A stretch of DNA of 5,736 bases from an uncultured Clostridia bacterium (GTDB lineage: Bacteria; Bacillota; Clostridia; Oscillospirales; Oscillospiraceae), in the NCBI GenBank assembly GCA_945487445.1, contig CALYTU010000093.1, positions 1-5,736 of the forward strand. The letters run 5' to 3'. The position numbers were made by a program, and so were the translations under genes. How positions within the stretch are numbered: the first letter of the stretch is position 1; every line of letters begins with the position of its first letter. The notes under the pieces were generated by a model, which saw only the letters and a list, made by a program, of their open reading frames with translations, ran no database searches and was not told the origin of the DNA. Below, piece by piece: positions 1 through 5,257 of this stretch.

Positions 1-30
1 ACGGATTTCTCACTTCGTTCGAAATGACAG
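1..30. repeat. Possible copy of a dispersed short repeat
   Basis: The first 30 bases carry ATTTC (5-9) and GAAAT (21-25) as inverted arms around TCACTTCGTTC. From memory, closely similar strings (ATTTCTC..CTTCG.TCGAAATGACA) recur between genes in many Firmicutes and Bacteroidetes genomes. Only one copy lies in this window and the left edge is cut, so repetition cannot be shown here. Confidence 0.35.
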
Positions 31-63
31 ATGGGGCTACTGAATAGATACAAACGACGAAGA

Positions 64-91
64 AAGAGGAAGAGCCGGAGCTCTTCCTCTT
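64..91. repeat. Perfect 12-bp inverted repeat with 4-nt loop
   Basis: AAGAGGAAGAGC (64-75) and GCTCTTCCTCTT (80-91) are exact reverse complements around the loop CGGA. The hairpin would be very stable. Neither strand has a pure T-run directly after it, so it is not a textbook intrinsic terminator. It could end a gene lying to the left, or mark the insertion boundary of the transposase remnant that begins shortly downstream. Confidence 0.6.
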
Positions 92-147
92 GCCAACCTG
101 TGGTATAGTGTTAGTTGACGAGACCAAACACGAAACGGGGTGGCAAG

Positions 148-512
148 ATGAATATAACAGTTAATCTGGACTTTGACAAGAGGGAAATTGAAAATTTTCA
201 AGAATTAGAGAGGACGATCCACCGGGCGGTGCTAAAGCTTGGCAGTGAAAACGCGGCAAAAGCCCTGGAAGCCATGGACGAGCAGTTACCGGACAGCCGC
301 GACGTCAAACGCTTCCGGTGCAAAGGGTTTCAAAAGACGTGCATAAAACGCTCATGGGACCGGTGGAGTTCAAACGGCGGGTATATCTGAACAACGCCGC
401 CGTGGAAGGGACGCATTGCGTTCATCTGCTGGATGAAGCGGTGGAGCTGAACCAGATCGGTCTTGTTACGGAAGATGTATGCGCTCTGACGGCAACGGCA
501 GCCTGTAGATTA
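148..512 (+). pseudogene. Broken 5' fragment of an ISLre2-family (UPF0236) transposase
   Basis: Starting at ATG 148 (GGGGTGG lies just upstream), the translation has the ISLre2/UPF0236 N-terminal signature LPDSRDVKRFRCKGFQKTCIK. In the next frame it continues as TLMGPVEFKRRVYLNN, then VHLLDEAVELNQIGLVTEDVC. Together they read as one protein if a single A is restored in the A-run at 345-348. Similarity stops near 512 (TATAAC), after about 120 residues. Intact members are roughly 400-500 residues, so the central and C-terminal parts, including the catalytic region, are missing. I see no matching 3' piece or terminal repeat here. This is a decayed IS remnant. The family call comes from remembered consensus; the frameshift and truncation are read directly. 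Confidence 0.8.
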
Positions 513-693
513 CCGAATGCGCCGGAAACACGGAGTTTGCCGACAACCTGCGGTGAGCTTTGCTGTACCGATATGAAACCCTTGATCCCGACAACTGCAT
601 CTTGTCCACTCGCATTTCGTCGGAAATAATCTTGCCAATAAACACTTGACACATACCCGGGAAAAGGGGCGCGGAGAAAAGACTTGATTTCTT

Positions 694-730
694 CCCGCGA
701 ATGTAGTATCCTACAGGCAGCGGGTATAAT
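694..730 (+). promoter_or_regulatory. Possible promoter with overlapping dyad upstream of the lipoprotein gene
   Basis: A perfect TATAAT (725-730) sits 110 bp before the lipoprotein start. Directly in front lies a two-part inverted repeat: CCCGC (694-698) with GCGGG (720-724) outside, and TGTAG (702-706) with CTACA (711-715) inside. The expected -35 region falls within this dyad and does not resemble TTGACA, so the promoter may need an activator, or the dyad may be an operator. This is inference from position only. Confidence 0.4.
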
Positions 731-823
731 CCGTTGTATTCTGAAGGCGTTTCCCAAATCAGAACCGAGTCTTGACAGACGCACGGACGGGATTTGTTCC
801 CGCTTTCTCTGAATGCGATTTGA

Positions 824-831
824 AAGGAGAG
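824..831 (+). promoter_or_regulatory. Ribosome binding site deciding the lipoprotein start
   Basis: AAGGAGAG ends eight bases before ATG 840. An upstream in-frame ATG at 813 has no such site, and starting there would put charged residues (MRFERRDSR) before the signal peptide. Position 840 is therefore the better start. Confidence 0.8.
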
Positions 832-839
832 ATTCACGC

Positions 840-1520
840 ATGTTCTGCAAAAAAGTACTCTGCCTGCTGCTTGCGCTCGTCATAGCTTTTTCCATAGCGG
901 CCTGCGGCAAACAAAACGAAACGGAACCCGCCACTGGTTCCGTTCAGACTACCACCCAGGGCCAGGCGGGCACAGATGGAACGACAAATCCCGACGCGAC
1001 CTCCGGCAGCCAGATTGAAAATGCCATGACCCCGGGAACGCTCAATTCTTTCCGGCTTGCGCAAGGTGAGCTTCCGGTTCTTCGCGGTCTGCGGCTGGCG
1101 GGAAACCGATGTGGGGGCGAAGAGATTAACGCGCGGGAGCCCGCGACGGAGGGAATTCGCTGCATATTTGAGTTGAACGAATGGGTGGAGTTCTATCCGG
1201 ATACCGACGCGCAAGAAAATCTGCGGGTCTGGGTCATCCGGCACGGAGCGGAACCGCGTAATTATGAGACCGAAACGTTTTCGGATCAGATGCCCGGCTT
1301 TGTCCGGTATTGCGACCTTGTTAACGATCCGGAGGCCGACGAAGGCAGTTCCTGGGGCGGTTTCTATCTGAATCCCGAGGATGCGGAAGCGGGCGATTAT
1401 GATTTCGTCTTCACCTATGAAGGCCGGCCGATTGCGACGCTGCTCACCAGGTTTTATCATGAAGGCGAGCTGGAAGGCAAATCCGATGCTGAGCTGGAAA
1501 AGCTCATGCGCGAATCGTGA
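840..1520 (+). CDS. Secreted lipoprotein of unknown function
   Basis: The gene encodes 226 residues. The N-terminus is a lipoprotein signal peptide: MFCKK, a hydrophobic run (V6-F17), and the lipobox IAAC with the acylated cysteine at position 22. The protein should be diacylated by Lgt, cut by LspA and held on the outer face of the membrane. Residues 23-65 are a low-complexity Thr/Gly/Gln/Asp linker. The rest is an acidic folded domain with EWVEFYPD (114-121), VWVIRHG (130-136), SSWGGFYLNPED (170-181) and a last strand-rich segment, DYDFVFTYEGRPIATLLTRF (187-205 region). The pattern of short strands and aromatic residues suggests a beta-sandwich, but I recognise no named family and no catalytic motif. 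C91, C108 and C158 are in the domain. The gene stands alone and ends at a strong terminator. Confidence 0.85.
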   Translation: MFCKKVLCLLLALVIAFSIAACGKQNETEPATGSVQTTTQGQAGTDGTTNPDATSGSQIENAMTPGTLNSFRLAQGELPVLRGLRLAGNRCGGEEINAREPATEGIRCIFELNEWVEFYPDTDAQENLRVWVIRHGAEPRNYETETFSDQMPGFVRYCDLVNDPEADEGSSWGGFYLNPEDAEAGDYDFVFTYEGRPIATLLTRFYHEGELEGKSDAELEKLMRES

Positions 1521-1570
1521 CCTTTGTTAAGGCTGCAAGCTGTTGAGAAGGCGAACGGCAAGGCCAAGGA

Positions 1571-1605
1571 AAAAGCTCCTGAAATCGGTGATCTCAGGAG
1601 CTTTT
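1571..1605. terminator. Bidirectional intrinsic terminator shared by convergent genes
   Basis: AAAAGCTCCTGA (1571-1582) is the exact reverse complement of TCAGGAGCTTTT (1594-1605). The stem can extend inward by ATC/GAT past one mismatch. On the + strand it ends in six T; on the - strand the complement of the A-run at 1570-1574 gives five T. It lies 50 bases after the lipoprotein stop and about 65 bases beyond the stop of the minus-strand gene, so it can end both transcripts. Confidence 0.9.
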
Positions 1606-1670
1606 TTGCCCATTGCGGCGCAGGAAATGATCGGCGGGATTTTTCCGTTTTGCCGCATGTCCGAAAACAA

Positions 1671-1967
1671 TTATGGATTGTCCGTGCCATCCCACTGTCC
1701 GTACTCGATACGGATCAGGGGCCGGTTGCCAATTGTTTGGACGCCGCTGCCATAAGCCATCCGGCCGCAGAAACCGACAAAGTTCAGTGTCATATCGGGA
1801 TTGACAGCCATGATTTCTGTGGCCTCCCGGGCAGTCGGCTTTTCTCCGTCGCAGTAGGTGAAGCCCTCCGCCTCAGCCCGCTCCAGAAATTGTCGCCCCT
1901 GCTCCGGCGTGGTAAGGTGGACGTAGACTGTGCCCGGCAGTTGGGAAAGCGATAGAATGGTTTTCAT
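1671..1967 (-). CDS. 98-residue protein of unknown function under a SAM-I riboswitch
   Basis: The start is ATG at 1967, eight bases after a GGAGG box (1980-1976). An in-frame ATG at 1982 would lie upstream of that box and is less likely. The product is soluble, with no signal peptide or membrane helix. It begins with a strand-like MKTILSLSQLPGTVYVHL (1-18). A helix rich in Glu/Ala follows (PEQGRQFLERAEAEGF, 21-36), then a turn CDGEKPTARE (39-48), IMAVNPDMTLNFVGF (52-66) and a C-terminal strand LIRIEYGQW (84-92). The layout suggests a small alpha/beta fold. I have the impression that similar short unannotated proteins with the EGF..(C/G)DG.KPT..E pattern occur in gut Firmicutes, but I cannot name a family or a function. 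It is a single-gene unit: promoter, SAM-I aptamer, terminator, RBS hairpin, gene, shared terminator. Control by SAM hints at a role tied to methionine, sulfur or methylation, but this is inference. Confidence 0.85.
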   Translation of the reverse strand: MKTILSLSQLPGTVYVHLTTPEQGRQFLERAEAEGFTYCDGEKPTAREATEIMAVNPDMTLNFVGFCGRMAYGSGVQTIGNRPLIRIEYGQWDGTDNP

Positions 1968-1973
1968 AGAATT

Positions 1974-2010
1974 GTCCTCCATGTGAAAGAATTTGACCCA
2001 CAGAGAGGAC
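1974..2010 (-). promoter_or_regulatory. Hairpin sequestering the ribosome binding site
   Basis: On the minus strand GTCCTCT (2010-2004) pairs with GGAGGAC (1980-1974), which contains the whole Shine-Dalgarno box; one pair is T-G. After a one-base mismatch the helix continues with TGTG (2002-1999) and CACA (1985-1982), leaving a 13-nt loop. It sits just after the leader terminator, so any RNA that escapes termination could still be blocked for translation. CTCTCT (2007-2002) can also pair with AGAGAG of the aptamer J1/2 (2132-2127), which would free the site when the aptamer is unfolded. Confidence 0.6.
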
Positions 2011-2039
2011 AAAAAAACACCCATCGTCTCCGACAGGCG
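2011..2039 (-). terminator. Riboswitch intrinsic terminator overlapping P4 and P1
   Basis: Minus-strand CGCCTGTCG (2039-2031) pairs along its full length with CGATGGGTG (2026-2018) around a GAGA tetraloop, with three G-U pairs, followed by seven T (2017-2011). Two further A-U pairs are possible at the base. The 5' arm is the 3' strand of the riboswitch P4 helix and the 3' arm contains the 3' strand of P1, so the terminator cannot coexist with the folded aptamer. Confidence 0.75.
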
Positions 2040-2138
2040 TTCCTTGCGGCAAAACCCATCGTGCAAGCTTTAGCACCTTTCCTTGCGGCAGGTTGCTGTG
2101 CGGTCAACGGGCTTGTCCCTCGCGCACTCTCTATAGGC
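2019..2138 (-). promoter_or_regulatory. SAM-I (S-box) riboswitch aptamer
   Basis: The minus-strand RNA matches the SAM-I architecture element by element. P1 is GCCTAT (2138-2133) with ATGGGT (2024-2019). J1/2 carries AGAG. P2a is GTGCG (2127-2123) with CGCAC (2102-2098). The kink-turn is CGA/GTTGA around P2b GGG (2119-2117) with CCC (2111-2109). The P2 loop CAAG (2115-2112) forms the pseudoknot with CTTG (2067-2064) in J3/4. The conserved GCAACC (2096-2091) and GGTGCTAA (2077-2070) flank P3, capped by GCAA. P4 is CGATGGG (2061-2055) with CCTGTCG (2037-2031). The kink-turn spacing (3 and 5 bases) and loop sizes agree with my memory of the Bacillus subtilis yitJ aptamer. It binds S-adenosylmethionine in that family. 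P1 is short and contains two G-U pairs. Confidence 0.9.
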
Positions 2139-2145
2139 TGTCTCT

Positions 2146-2174
2146 ATGATAGCAGAAAAGGCGGGGAATGTCAA
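2146..2174 (-). promoter_or_regulatory. Sigma-A promoter for the riboswitch transcript
   Basis: On the minus strand there is a perfect TTGACA -35 (2174-2169), a 17-bp spacer, and TATCAT as -10 (2151-2146), preceded by TGC, giving an extended -10. The expected transcription start is about 2139, one or two bases before the P1 helix begins, which fits an RNA that starts with its aptamer. Confidence 0.85.
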
Positions 2175-2232
2175 ACGTAAAATTCAGGCCGGTTTTGTTT
2201 TTTCAGGCTGGACGCTTTTTTTAAGATTGTGC

Positions 2233-2266
2233 TTCCAATGGAAAAACTTTTGTAGTATAATATAAT
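2233..2266 (+). promoter_or_regulatory. Probable promoter of the carboxypeptidase gene
   Basis: Two overlapping perfect TATAAT boxes lie at 2256-2261 and 2261-2266 in an AT-rich stretch 35-45 bp before the start codon. The best -35 for the first is only TTCCAA (2233-2238), 17 bp away. The promoter is divergent from the riboswitch promoter, with about 60 bp between the two -35 regions. Confidence 0.6.
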
Positions 2267-2300
2267 ATATATAAAATCATGACACTAAGGAGTAAGCTTC

Positions 2301-3146
2301 ATGGATGAACTGAGACCTTCTGCCTCTGTGGAAGCCCGGCGAGAGAGGCAAAAGCGCGTCCTTTTCCGGCGGCTGAAGCTGGCGATTGTGCTGGCGTTGC
2401 TGGTCCTGGCTGCCGTGTTGGTGATCCATGTGGCTGTAGGAGGTAAGGAATCGGCGCATCCGGAAACCACCCAGACCGCCGCGCCGCAGACGCAAACCAC
2501 CGTGCCATCGCAAACACAGACTACGGTCCCAACGCAAACGTCTTCGACCGTTACAACGGAAGCCACGGAGCCGGAAACGACGACCGCCCCCGTGGAGGAC
2601 GAGAACTGGAAGCTGCTGCTGGTCAATGCCGACCACCCTCTGCCGGAGGACTTCACCGTCAAGCTGAAATCCCTCCGTAACGGCCACCAGGTGGATGAGC
2701 GGATCTATCCGGAGCTCCAGCAGATGTTCGACGACGCGCGGGCTGCCGGGATCTACCCTCTGATCAATGAGTCCTTCCGTACAGGGGAGCGCCAGCAGGA
2801 GATCATGGACAAGTATATCGCAAAATATGAGGCAAACGGCTTGGGCCACGATGACGCCGTCAAAAAAGCGCGAAGCATTGTGGCGCTGCCCGGAACCAGT
2901 GAGCATCAGCTTGGCCTTGCCCTGGATATCATCGCCGAATATGGGGGCGACTCCAACGCCACCTGGACCTGGCTGAAGGAAAATTGCTGGCGCTATGGCT
3001 TCATTCTCCGTTATCCTGCCGACAAGGAGGATGTGACGGGTATCAGCTTCGAGCCCTGGCACTTTCGCTATGTCGGCGTCTCCACCGCCCGGGAGATCAC
3101 CGAGCAGGGGCTCTGCCTGGAGGAATACCTGGGGCAGACCGGCTGA
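2301..3146 (+). CDS. Membrane-anchored VanY-family D,D-carboxypeptidase (peptidase M15B)
   Basis: The product has 281 residues. A basic cytoplasmic tail (1-24) precedes one membrane helix (about 25-46), so the enzyme is anchored with its C-terminus outside. Residues 50-98 form a Thr/Gln/Pro linker with the short unit QTQTTVP repeated. The zinc peptidase domain covers about 103-278. It has SFRTGERQ (158-165), SEHQLGLALDI (200-210) giving ligands H202 and D209, and FEPWHFRYVG (250-259) giving E251 as general base and H254 as third ligand. VanY/DacB-type enzymes remove the terminal D-alanine from peptidoglycan pentapeptides. Here that suggests wall maturation; no VanA-type resistance genes are nearby, so vancomycin resistance is not implied. 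TAAGGAGT (2286-2293) lies eight bases before the ATG. All metal and base residues are present, so it should be active. Confidence 0.93.
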   Translation: MDELRPSASVEARRERQKRVLFRRLKLAIVLALLVLAAVLVIHVAVGGKESAHPETTQTAAPQTQTTVPSQTQTTVPTQTSSTVTTEATEPETTTAPVEDENWKLLLVNADHPLPEDFTVKLKSLRNGHQVDERIYPELQQMFDDARAAGIYPLINESFRTGERQQEIMDKYIAKYEANGLGHDDAVKKARSIVALPGTSEHQLGLALDIIAEYGGDSNATWTWLKENCWRYGFILRYPADKEDVTGISFEPWHFRYVGVSTAREITEQGLCLEEYLGQTG

Positions 3147-3282
3147 TTTGAACGCTGAGAAAAGCTGTCGAAGGCGGTTGATTTCGCATCACGCGATGAT
3201 CACAGCCGCACGTTCCGGGCGGAGCTTCCCCCGGAGCGGCGGAAAACCATTGGATTGAAAATGAACCAAGGAGGTTATCTAT
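3147..3282 (+). other. Intergenic gap between carboxypeptidase and thrS
   Basis: No T-box signature (AGGGUGGNACCGCG), no terminator with a T-run and no good -35/-10 pair is visible. A small GC-rich hairpin is possible (CCGGG near 3217 with CCCGG near 3231) and ATCA/TGAT form a weak dyad around 3188-3200. Apart from the thrS ribosome binding site I see nothing functional. Confidence 0.4.
3268..3274 (+). promoter_or_regulatory. Strong Shine-Dalgarno site of thrS
   Basis: AAGGAGG, eight bases before ATG 3283, fixes the thrS start. No start codon further upstream in frame has such a site. This supports the view that the missing N-terminal TGS domain is real and not a misplaced start. Confidence 0.85.
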
Positions 3283-5076
3283 ATGTCTGAAGAAAACATC
3301 TATACGTTTGAAAACGAAGCCTACCGAAAGACCTATTGGCACACCTGTTCGCATATTATGGCGCAGGCCGTCAAGCGTCTGTGGCCGGAGGTCAAGCTGG
3401 CCATCGGTCCCTCCATTGATCTTGGCTGGTACTACGACTTTGACGCGCCCTTCTCCTTCACCAACGAGCACCTCGGCCAGATCGAGGCTGAGATGAAGAA
3501 GATCTGCAAGGAGCGTCTGCATCTGGACCGCTCTGAGAAGCCCAGAGCGGAAGCCATTGCCTACATGGAGGAAAAGGGCGAGCCGTACAAGGTCGAACTC
3601 ATCAACGATCTGCCTGCCGACGCGGTCATCTCTTTCTATACGCAGGGGGAGTTTACCGATCTTTGCGCCGGTCCCCACCTGGATTCCACCGGCCGTGTGA
3701 AGCACAACGGCTTCAAGCTGACCAAGGCCTGCGGGGCCTACTGGCGCGGCGACTCCAACCGCAAGATGCTCCAGCGCATCTACGGTGTGGCCTTCCCCTC
3801 CAAGGAGGAGCTGGAGACCTATCTGGCCGAGCAGGCCGAGGCCCTGAAGCGGGACCACAACAAGCTCGGTCGGGAGCTGGAATACTTCACCACCGTGGAC
3901 GTGATCGGGCAGGGCCTTCCCATTTTGCTGCCAAAGGGCGCAAGGGTGATTCAGAAGCTCCAAAGGTGGGTGGAGGATACCGAAAAGCAGCGCGGTTATC
4001 TGCTCACCAAGACGCCTTTCATGGCCAAGCGGGAGCTCTATAAGATCTCCGGCCACTGGGATCACTACCGTGACGGTATGTTCATCATGGGCGACCCCGA
4101 CGATGAGACCAAGGAATGCTTCGCCCTGCGGCCCATGACCTGTCCCTTCCAATACCAGGTTTTCCTGAACCGGGCCCGTTCCTACCGTGACCTGCCCATG
4201 CGTCTTGGCGAGACCTCCACGCTGTTCCGCAACGAGGACTCCGGCGAGATGCACGGCCTCATCCGCGTCCGCCAGTTTACCATCTCCGAGGGCCATCTCA
4301 TCCTCCGCCCCGAGCAGCTGGAGGAGGAGTTCAAGGGCTGTCTGGAGCTGGCCAAGTATCTTCTGGGTACGGTGGGCATGCTGGAGAACTGCTCCTTCCG
4401 CTTCTCTCAGTGGGATCCCCAAAACACCGCGAAGTACGAGGGCACAGCGGAGCAGTGGGAGATCGCCCAGTCCACCATGAAGACCATTCTGGACGATCTG
4501 GGCGTCAACTATACCGTTGGCATTGACGAGGCTGCCTTCTACGGACCCAAGCTGGACATTCAGTACAAGAATGTCTTCGGCAAGGAAGACACCATTGTTA
4601 CCATCCAGGTCGATATGCTCCTGGCGGAGAAGTTCGGTATGGAATACACCGACGCCGACGGCCAGAAGAAACTGCCCTATATCATCCACCGCACTTCGCT
4701 GGGCTGCTATGAGCGGACCCTGGCATACCTGATCGAGCGATATGCCGGCGCCCTTCCGCTTTGGATGAGTCCCGAGCAGGTCCGGGTCCTGCCCATCACG
4801 GACCGGGCCCACGAGTACGGCCAGAAGCTGGTGGAGGAGCTCCGTGCCGCGGGCATCGACGCCGAGGGCGACTACCGCTCCGAAAAGCTGGGCTACAAGA
4901 TCCGCGAGGCCCAGGTGCAGAAGGTCCCCTATATGCTGGTGATCGGTGACCGCGATATGGAAAACGGCACGGTTTCCGTTCGTACGCGCACCGGCGCGGA
5001 CCTGGGAGCCATGACCCCTGCCGAGTTCCAGGCCATGTGCTGCAAGCAGATCGCCGAGAAGGATCGGAGCTTCTGA
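3283..5076 (+). CDS. thrS: Threonyl-tRNA synthetase lacking the TGS domain
   Basis: This class II synthetase charges tRNA-Thr with threonine in the cytoplasm. It has 597 residues, against about 640 for Escherichia coli ThrS; the difference is the N-terminal TGS domain. The sequence opens almost at the editing domain, whose HxxxH (H20, H24) and CxxxH (C128, H132) motifs are intact, so mischarged Ser-tRNA-Thr should still be cleared. The catalytic core follows with the zinc ligands C287 (RPMTCPFQ), H338 (SEGHLIL) and H469 (IIHRTSLG), motif 2 arginine R316 (LFRNE) and motif 3 arginine R478 (CYERTLAYLIE). The anticodon-binding domain runs from about 499 (QVRVLPITD) to 575. The MTCPFQYQ form replaces the usual MNCPGH. 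The 136-bp gap from the carboxypeptidase gene shows no T-box leader and no clear promoter, so read-through from upstream is possible. Confidence 0.97.
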   Translation: MSEENIYTFENEAYRKTYWHTCSHIMAQAVKRLWPEVKLAIGPSIDLGWYYDFDAPFSFTNEHLGQIEAEMKKICKERLHLDRSEKPRAEAIAYMEEKGEPYKVELINDLPADAVISFYTQGEFTDLCAGPHLDSTGRVKHNGFKLTKACGAYWRGDSNRKMLQRIYGVAFPSKEELETYLAEQAEALKRDHNKLGRELEYFTTVDVIGQGLPILLPKGARVIQKLQRWVEDTEKQRGYLLTKTPFMAKRELYKISGHWDHYRDGMFIMGDPDDETKECFALRPMTCPFQYQVFLNRARSYRDLPMRLGETSTLFRNEDSGEMHGLIRVRQFTISEGHLILRPEQLEEEFKGCLELAKYLLGTVGMLENCSFRFSQWDPQNTAKYEGTAEQWEIAQSTMKTILDDLGVNYTVGIDEAAFYGPKLDIQYKNVFGKEDTIVTIQVDMLLAEKFGMEYTDADGQKKLPYIIHRTSLGCYERTLAYLIERYAGALPLWMSPEQVRVLPITDRAHEYGQKLVEELRAAGIDAEGDYRSEKLGYKIREAQVQKVPYMLVIGDRDMENGTVSVRTRTGADLGAMTPAEFQAMCCKQIAEKDRSF

Positions 5077-5090
5077 TTTGCCGATTCAAT

Positions 5091-5144
5091 CCGCAACGCC
5101 CGTCTCGCAGGAGGCGGGCGTTGCGGTGCGGAGCGGTATTTTTT
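5091..5144 (+). terminator. Hairpin and late T-run after thrS
   Basis: A 16-bp stem pairs 5091-5106 with 5111-5126 (CCGCAACGCCCG with CGGGCGTTGCGG at the base) around the loop GCAG, with one T-G pair. It starts 14 bases after the thrS stop. The T-run (5139-5144) comes 12 bases after the stem, farther than in a standard intrinsic terminator, so termination may be partial. Confidence 0.65.
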
Positions 5145-5173
5145 AATTTTCCGTTAATTCTGGATTGCCATTC

Positions 5174-5201
5174 TTGATTTTGTCGGAAAAGCGGATATAA
5201 T
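5174..5201 (+). promoter_or_regulatory. Sigma-A promoter of the zinc-ribbon membrane protein gene
   Basis: TTGATT (5174-5179), a 16-bp spacer and a perfect TATAAT (5196-5201) predict a start near 5208. The RNA leader then holds a small hairpin GCCGG/CCGGC (5209-5225), immediately before a GGAGG at 5226-5230. Confidence 0.75.
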
Positions 5202-5257
5202 ACAAACTGCCGGGCATCTTCCGGCGGAGGCTGTTTTGTCGCAGGGTGGTGGTAACT

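Larger units (their letters stand above)
513..839. other. Gene-poor stretch between IS remnant and lipoprotein gene
   Basis: No coding sequence is convincing on either strand. Several open stretches overlap here, including a minus-strand one of about 120 codons (837-466), but none has a ribosome binding site or a recognisable motif, and some run into the transposase remnant. In the frame beginning at 509 there is a protein-like stretch (ITECAGNTEFADNLR, stop, then ALLYRYETLDPDNC) that could be gene debris. The right part holds a hairpin beside a TATAAT box (694-730), a TTGACA at 772-777 without a partner -10, and a small hairpin CGGGA/TCCCG at 788-802. Confidence 0.5.

Noticed and set aside
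343..351. Programmed -1 frameshift in the transposase
   Set aside because: ATA AAA CGC is a poor slippery site, ISLre2 transposases are usually a single frame as far as I recall, and the gene is truncated anyway, so decay is the simpler reading.
422..934. Minus-strand open frame of 170 codons and the nested 837-466 frame
   Set aside because: They run into the transposase remnant and the lipoprotein signal peptide, and lack a Shine-Dalgarno box and motifs.
834..1460. Minus-strand open frame of 208 codons opposite the lipoprotein gene
   Set aside because: The plus strand has a signal peptide, lipobox, RBS and terminator; the minus frame has none of these.
2019..2138. SAM-IV or SAM-I/IV variant instead of SAM-I
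   Set aside because: The kink-turn in P2 and the P4 hairpin placed between the GGUGCUAA junction and P1 fit SAM-I best. A covariance-model comparison would settle it.
2476..2540. Short tandem repeat in the carboxypeptidase gene
   Set aside because: The QTQTTVP unit occurs only about twice with different codons, so it is normal low-complexity linker and not a true DNA tandem repeat.
2301..3146. Vancomycin resistance VanY
   Set aside because: No vanH/vanA/vanX-type ligase, dehydrogenase or dipeptidase genes and no VanRS system are in the window; the family is widespread in ordinary wall metabolism.
3147..3282. T-box riboswitch in front of thrS
   Set aside because: The gap is only 136 bp and shows neither the T-box core sequence nor a leader terminator.
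3097..4812. Long open frame of 571 codons on the minus strand
   Set aside because: It is antisense to thrS, whose motifs are complete. The frame is open because of GC-biased codons, has no ribosome binding site and reads as low-complexity Leu/Gly/Val/His.
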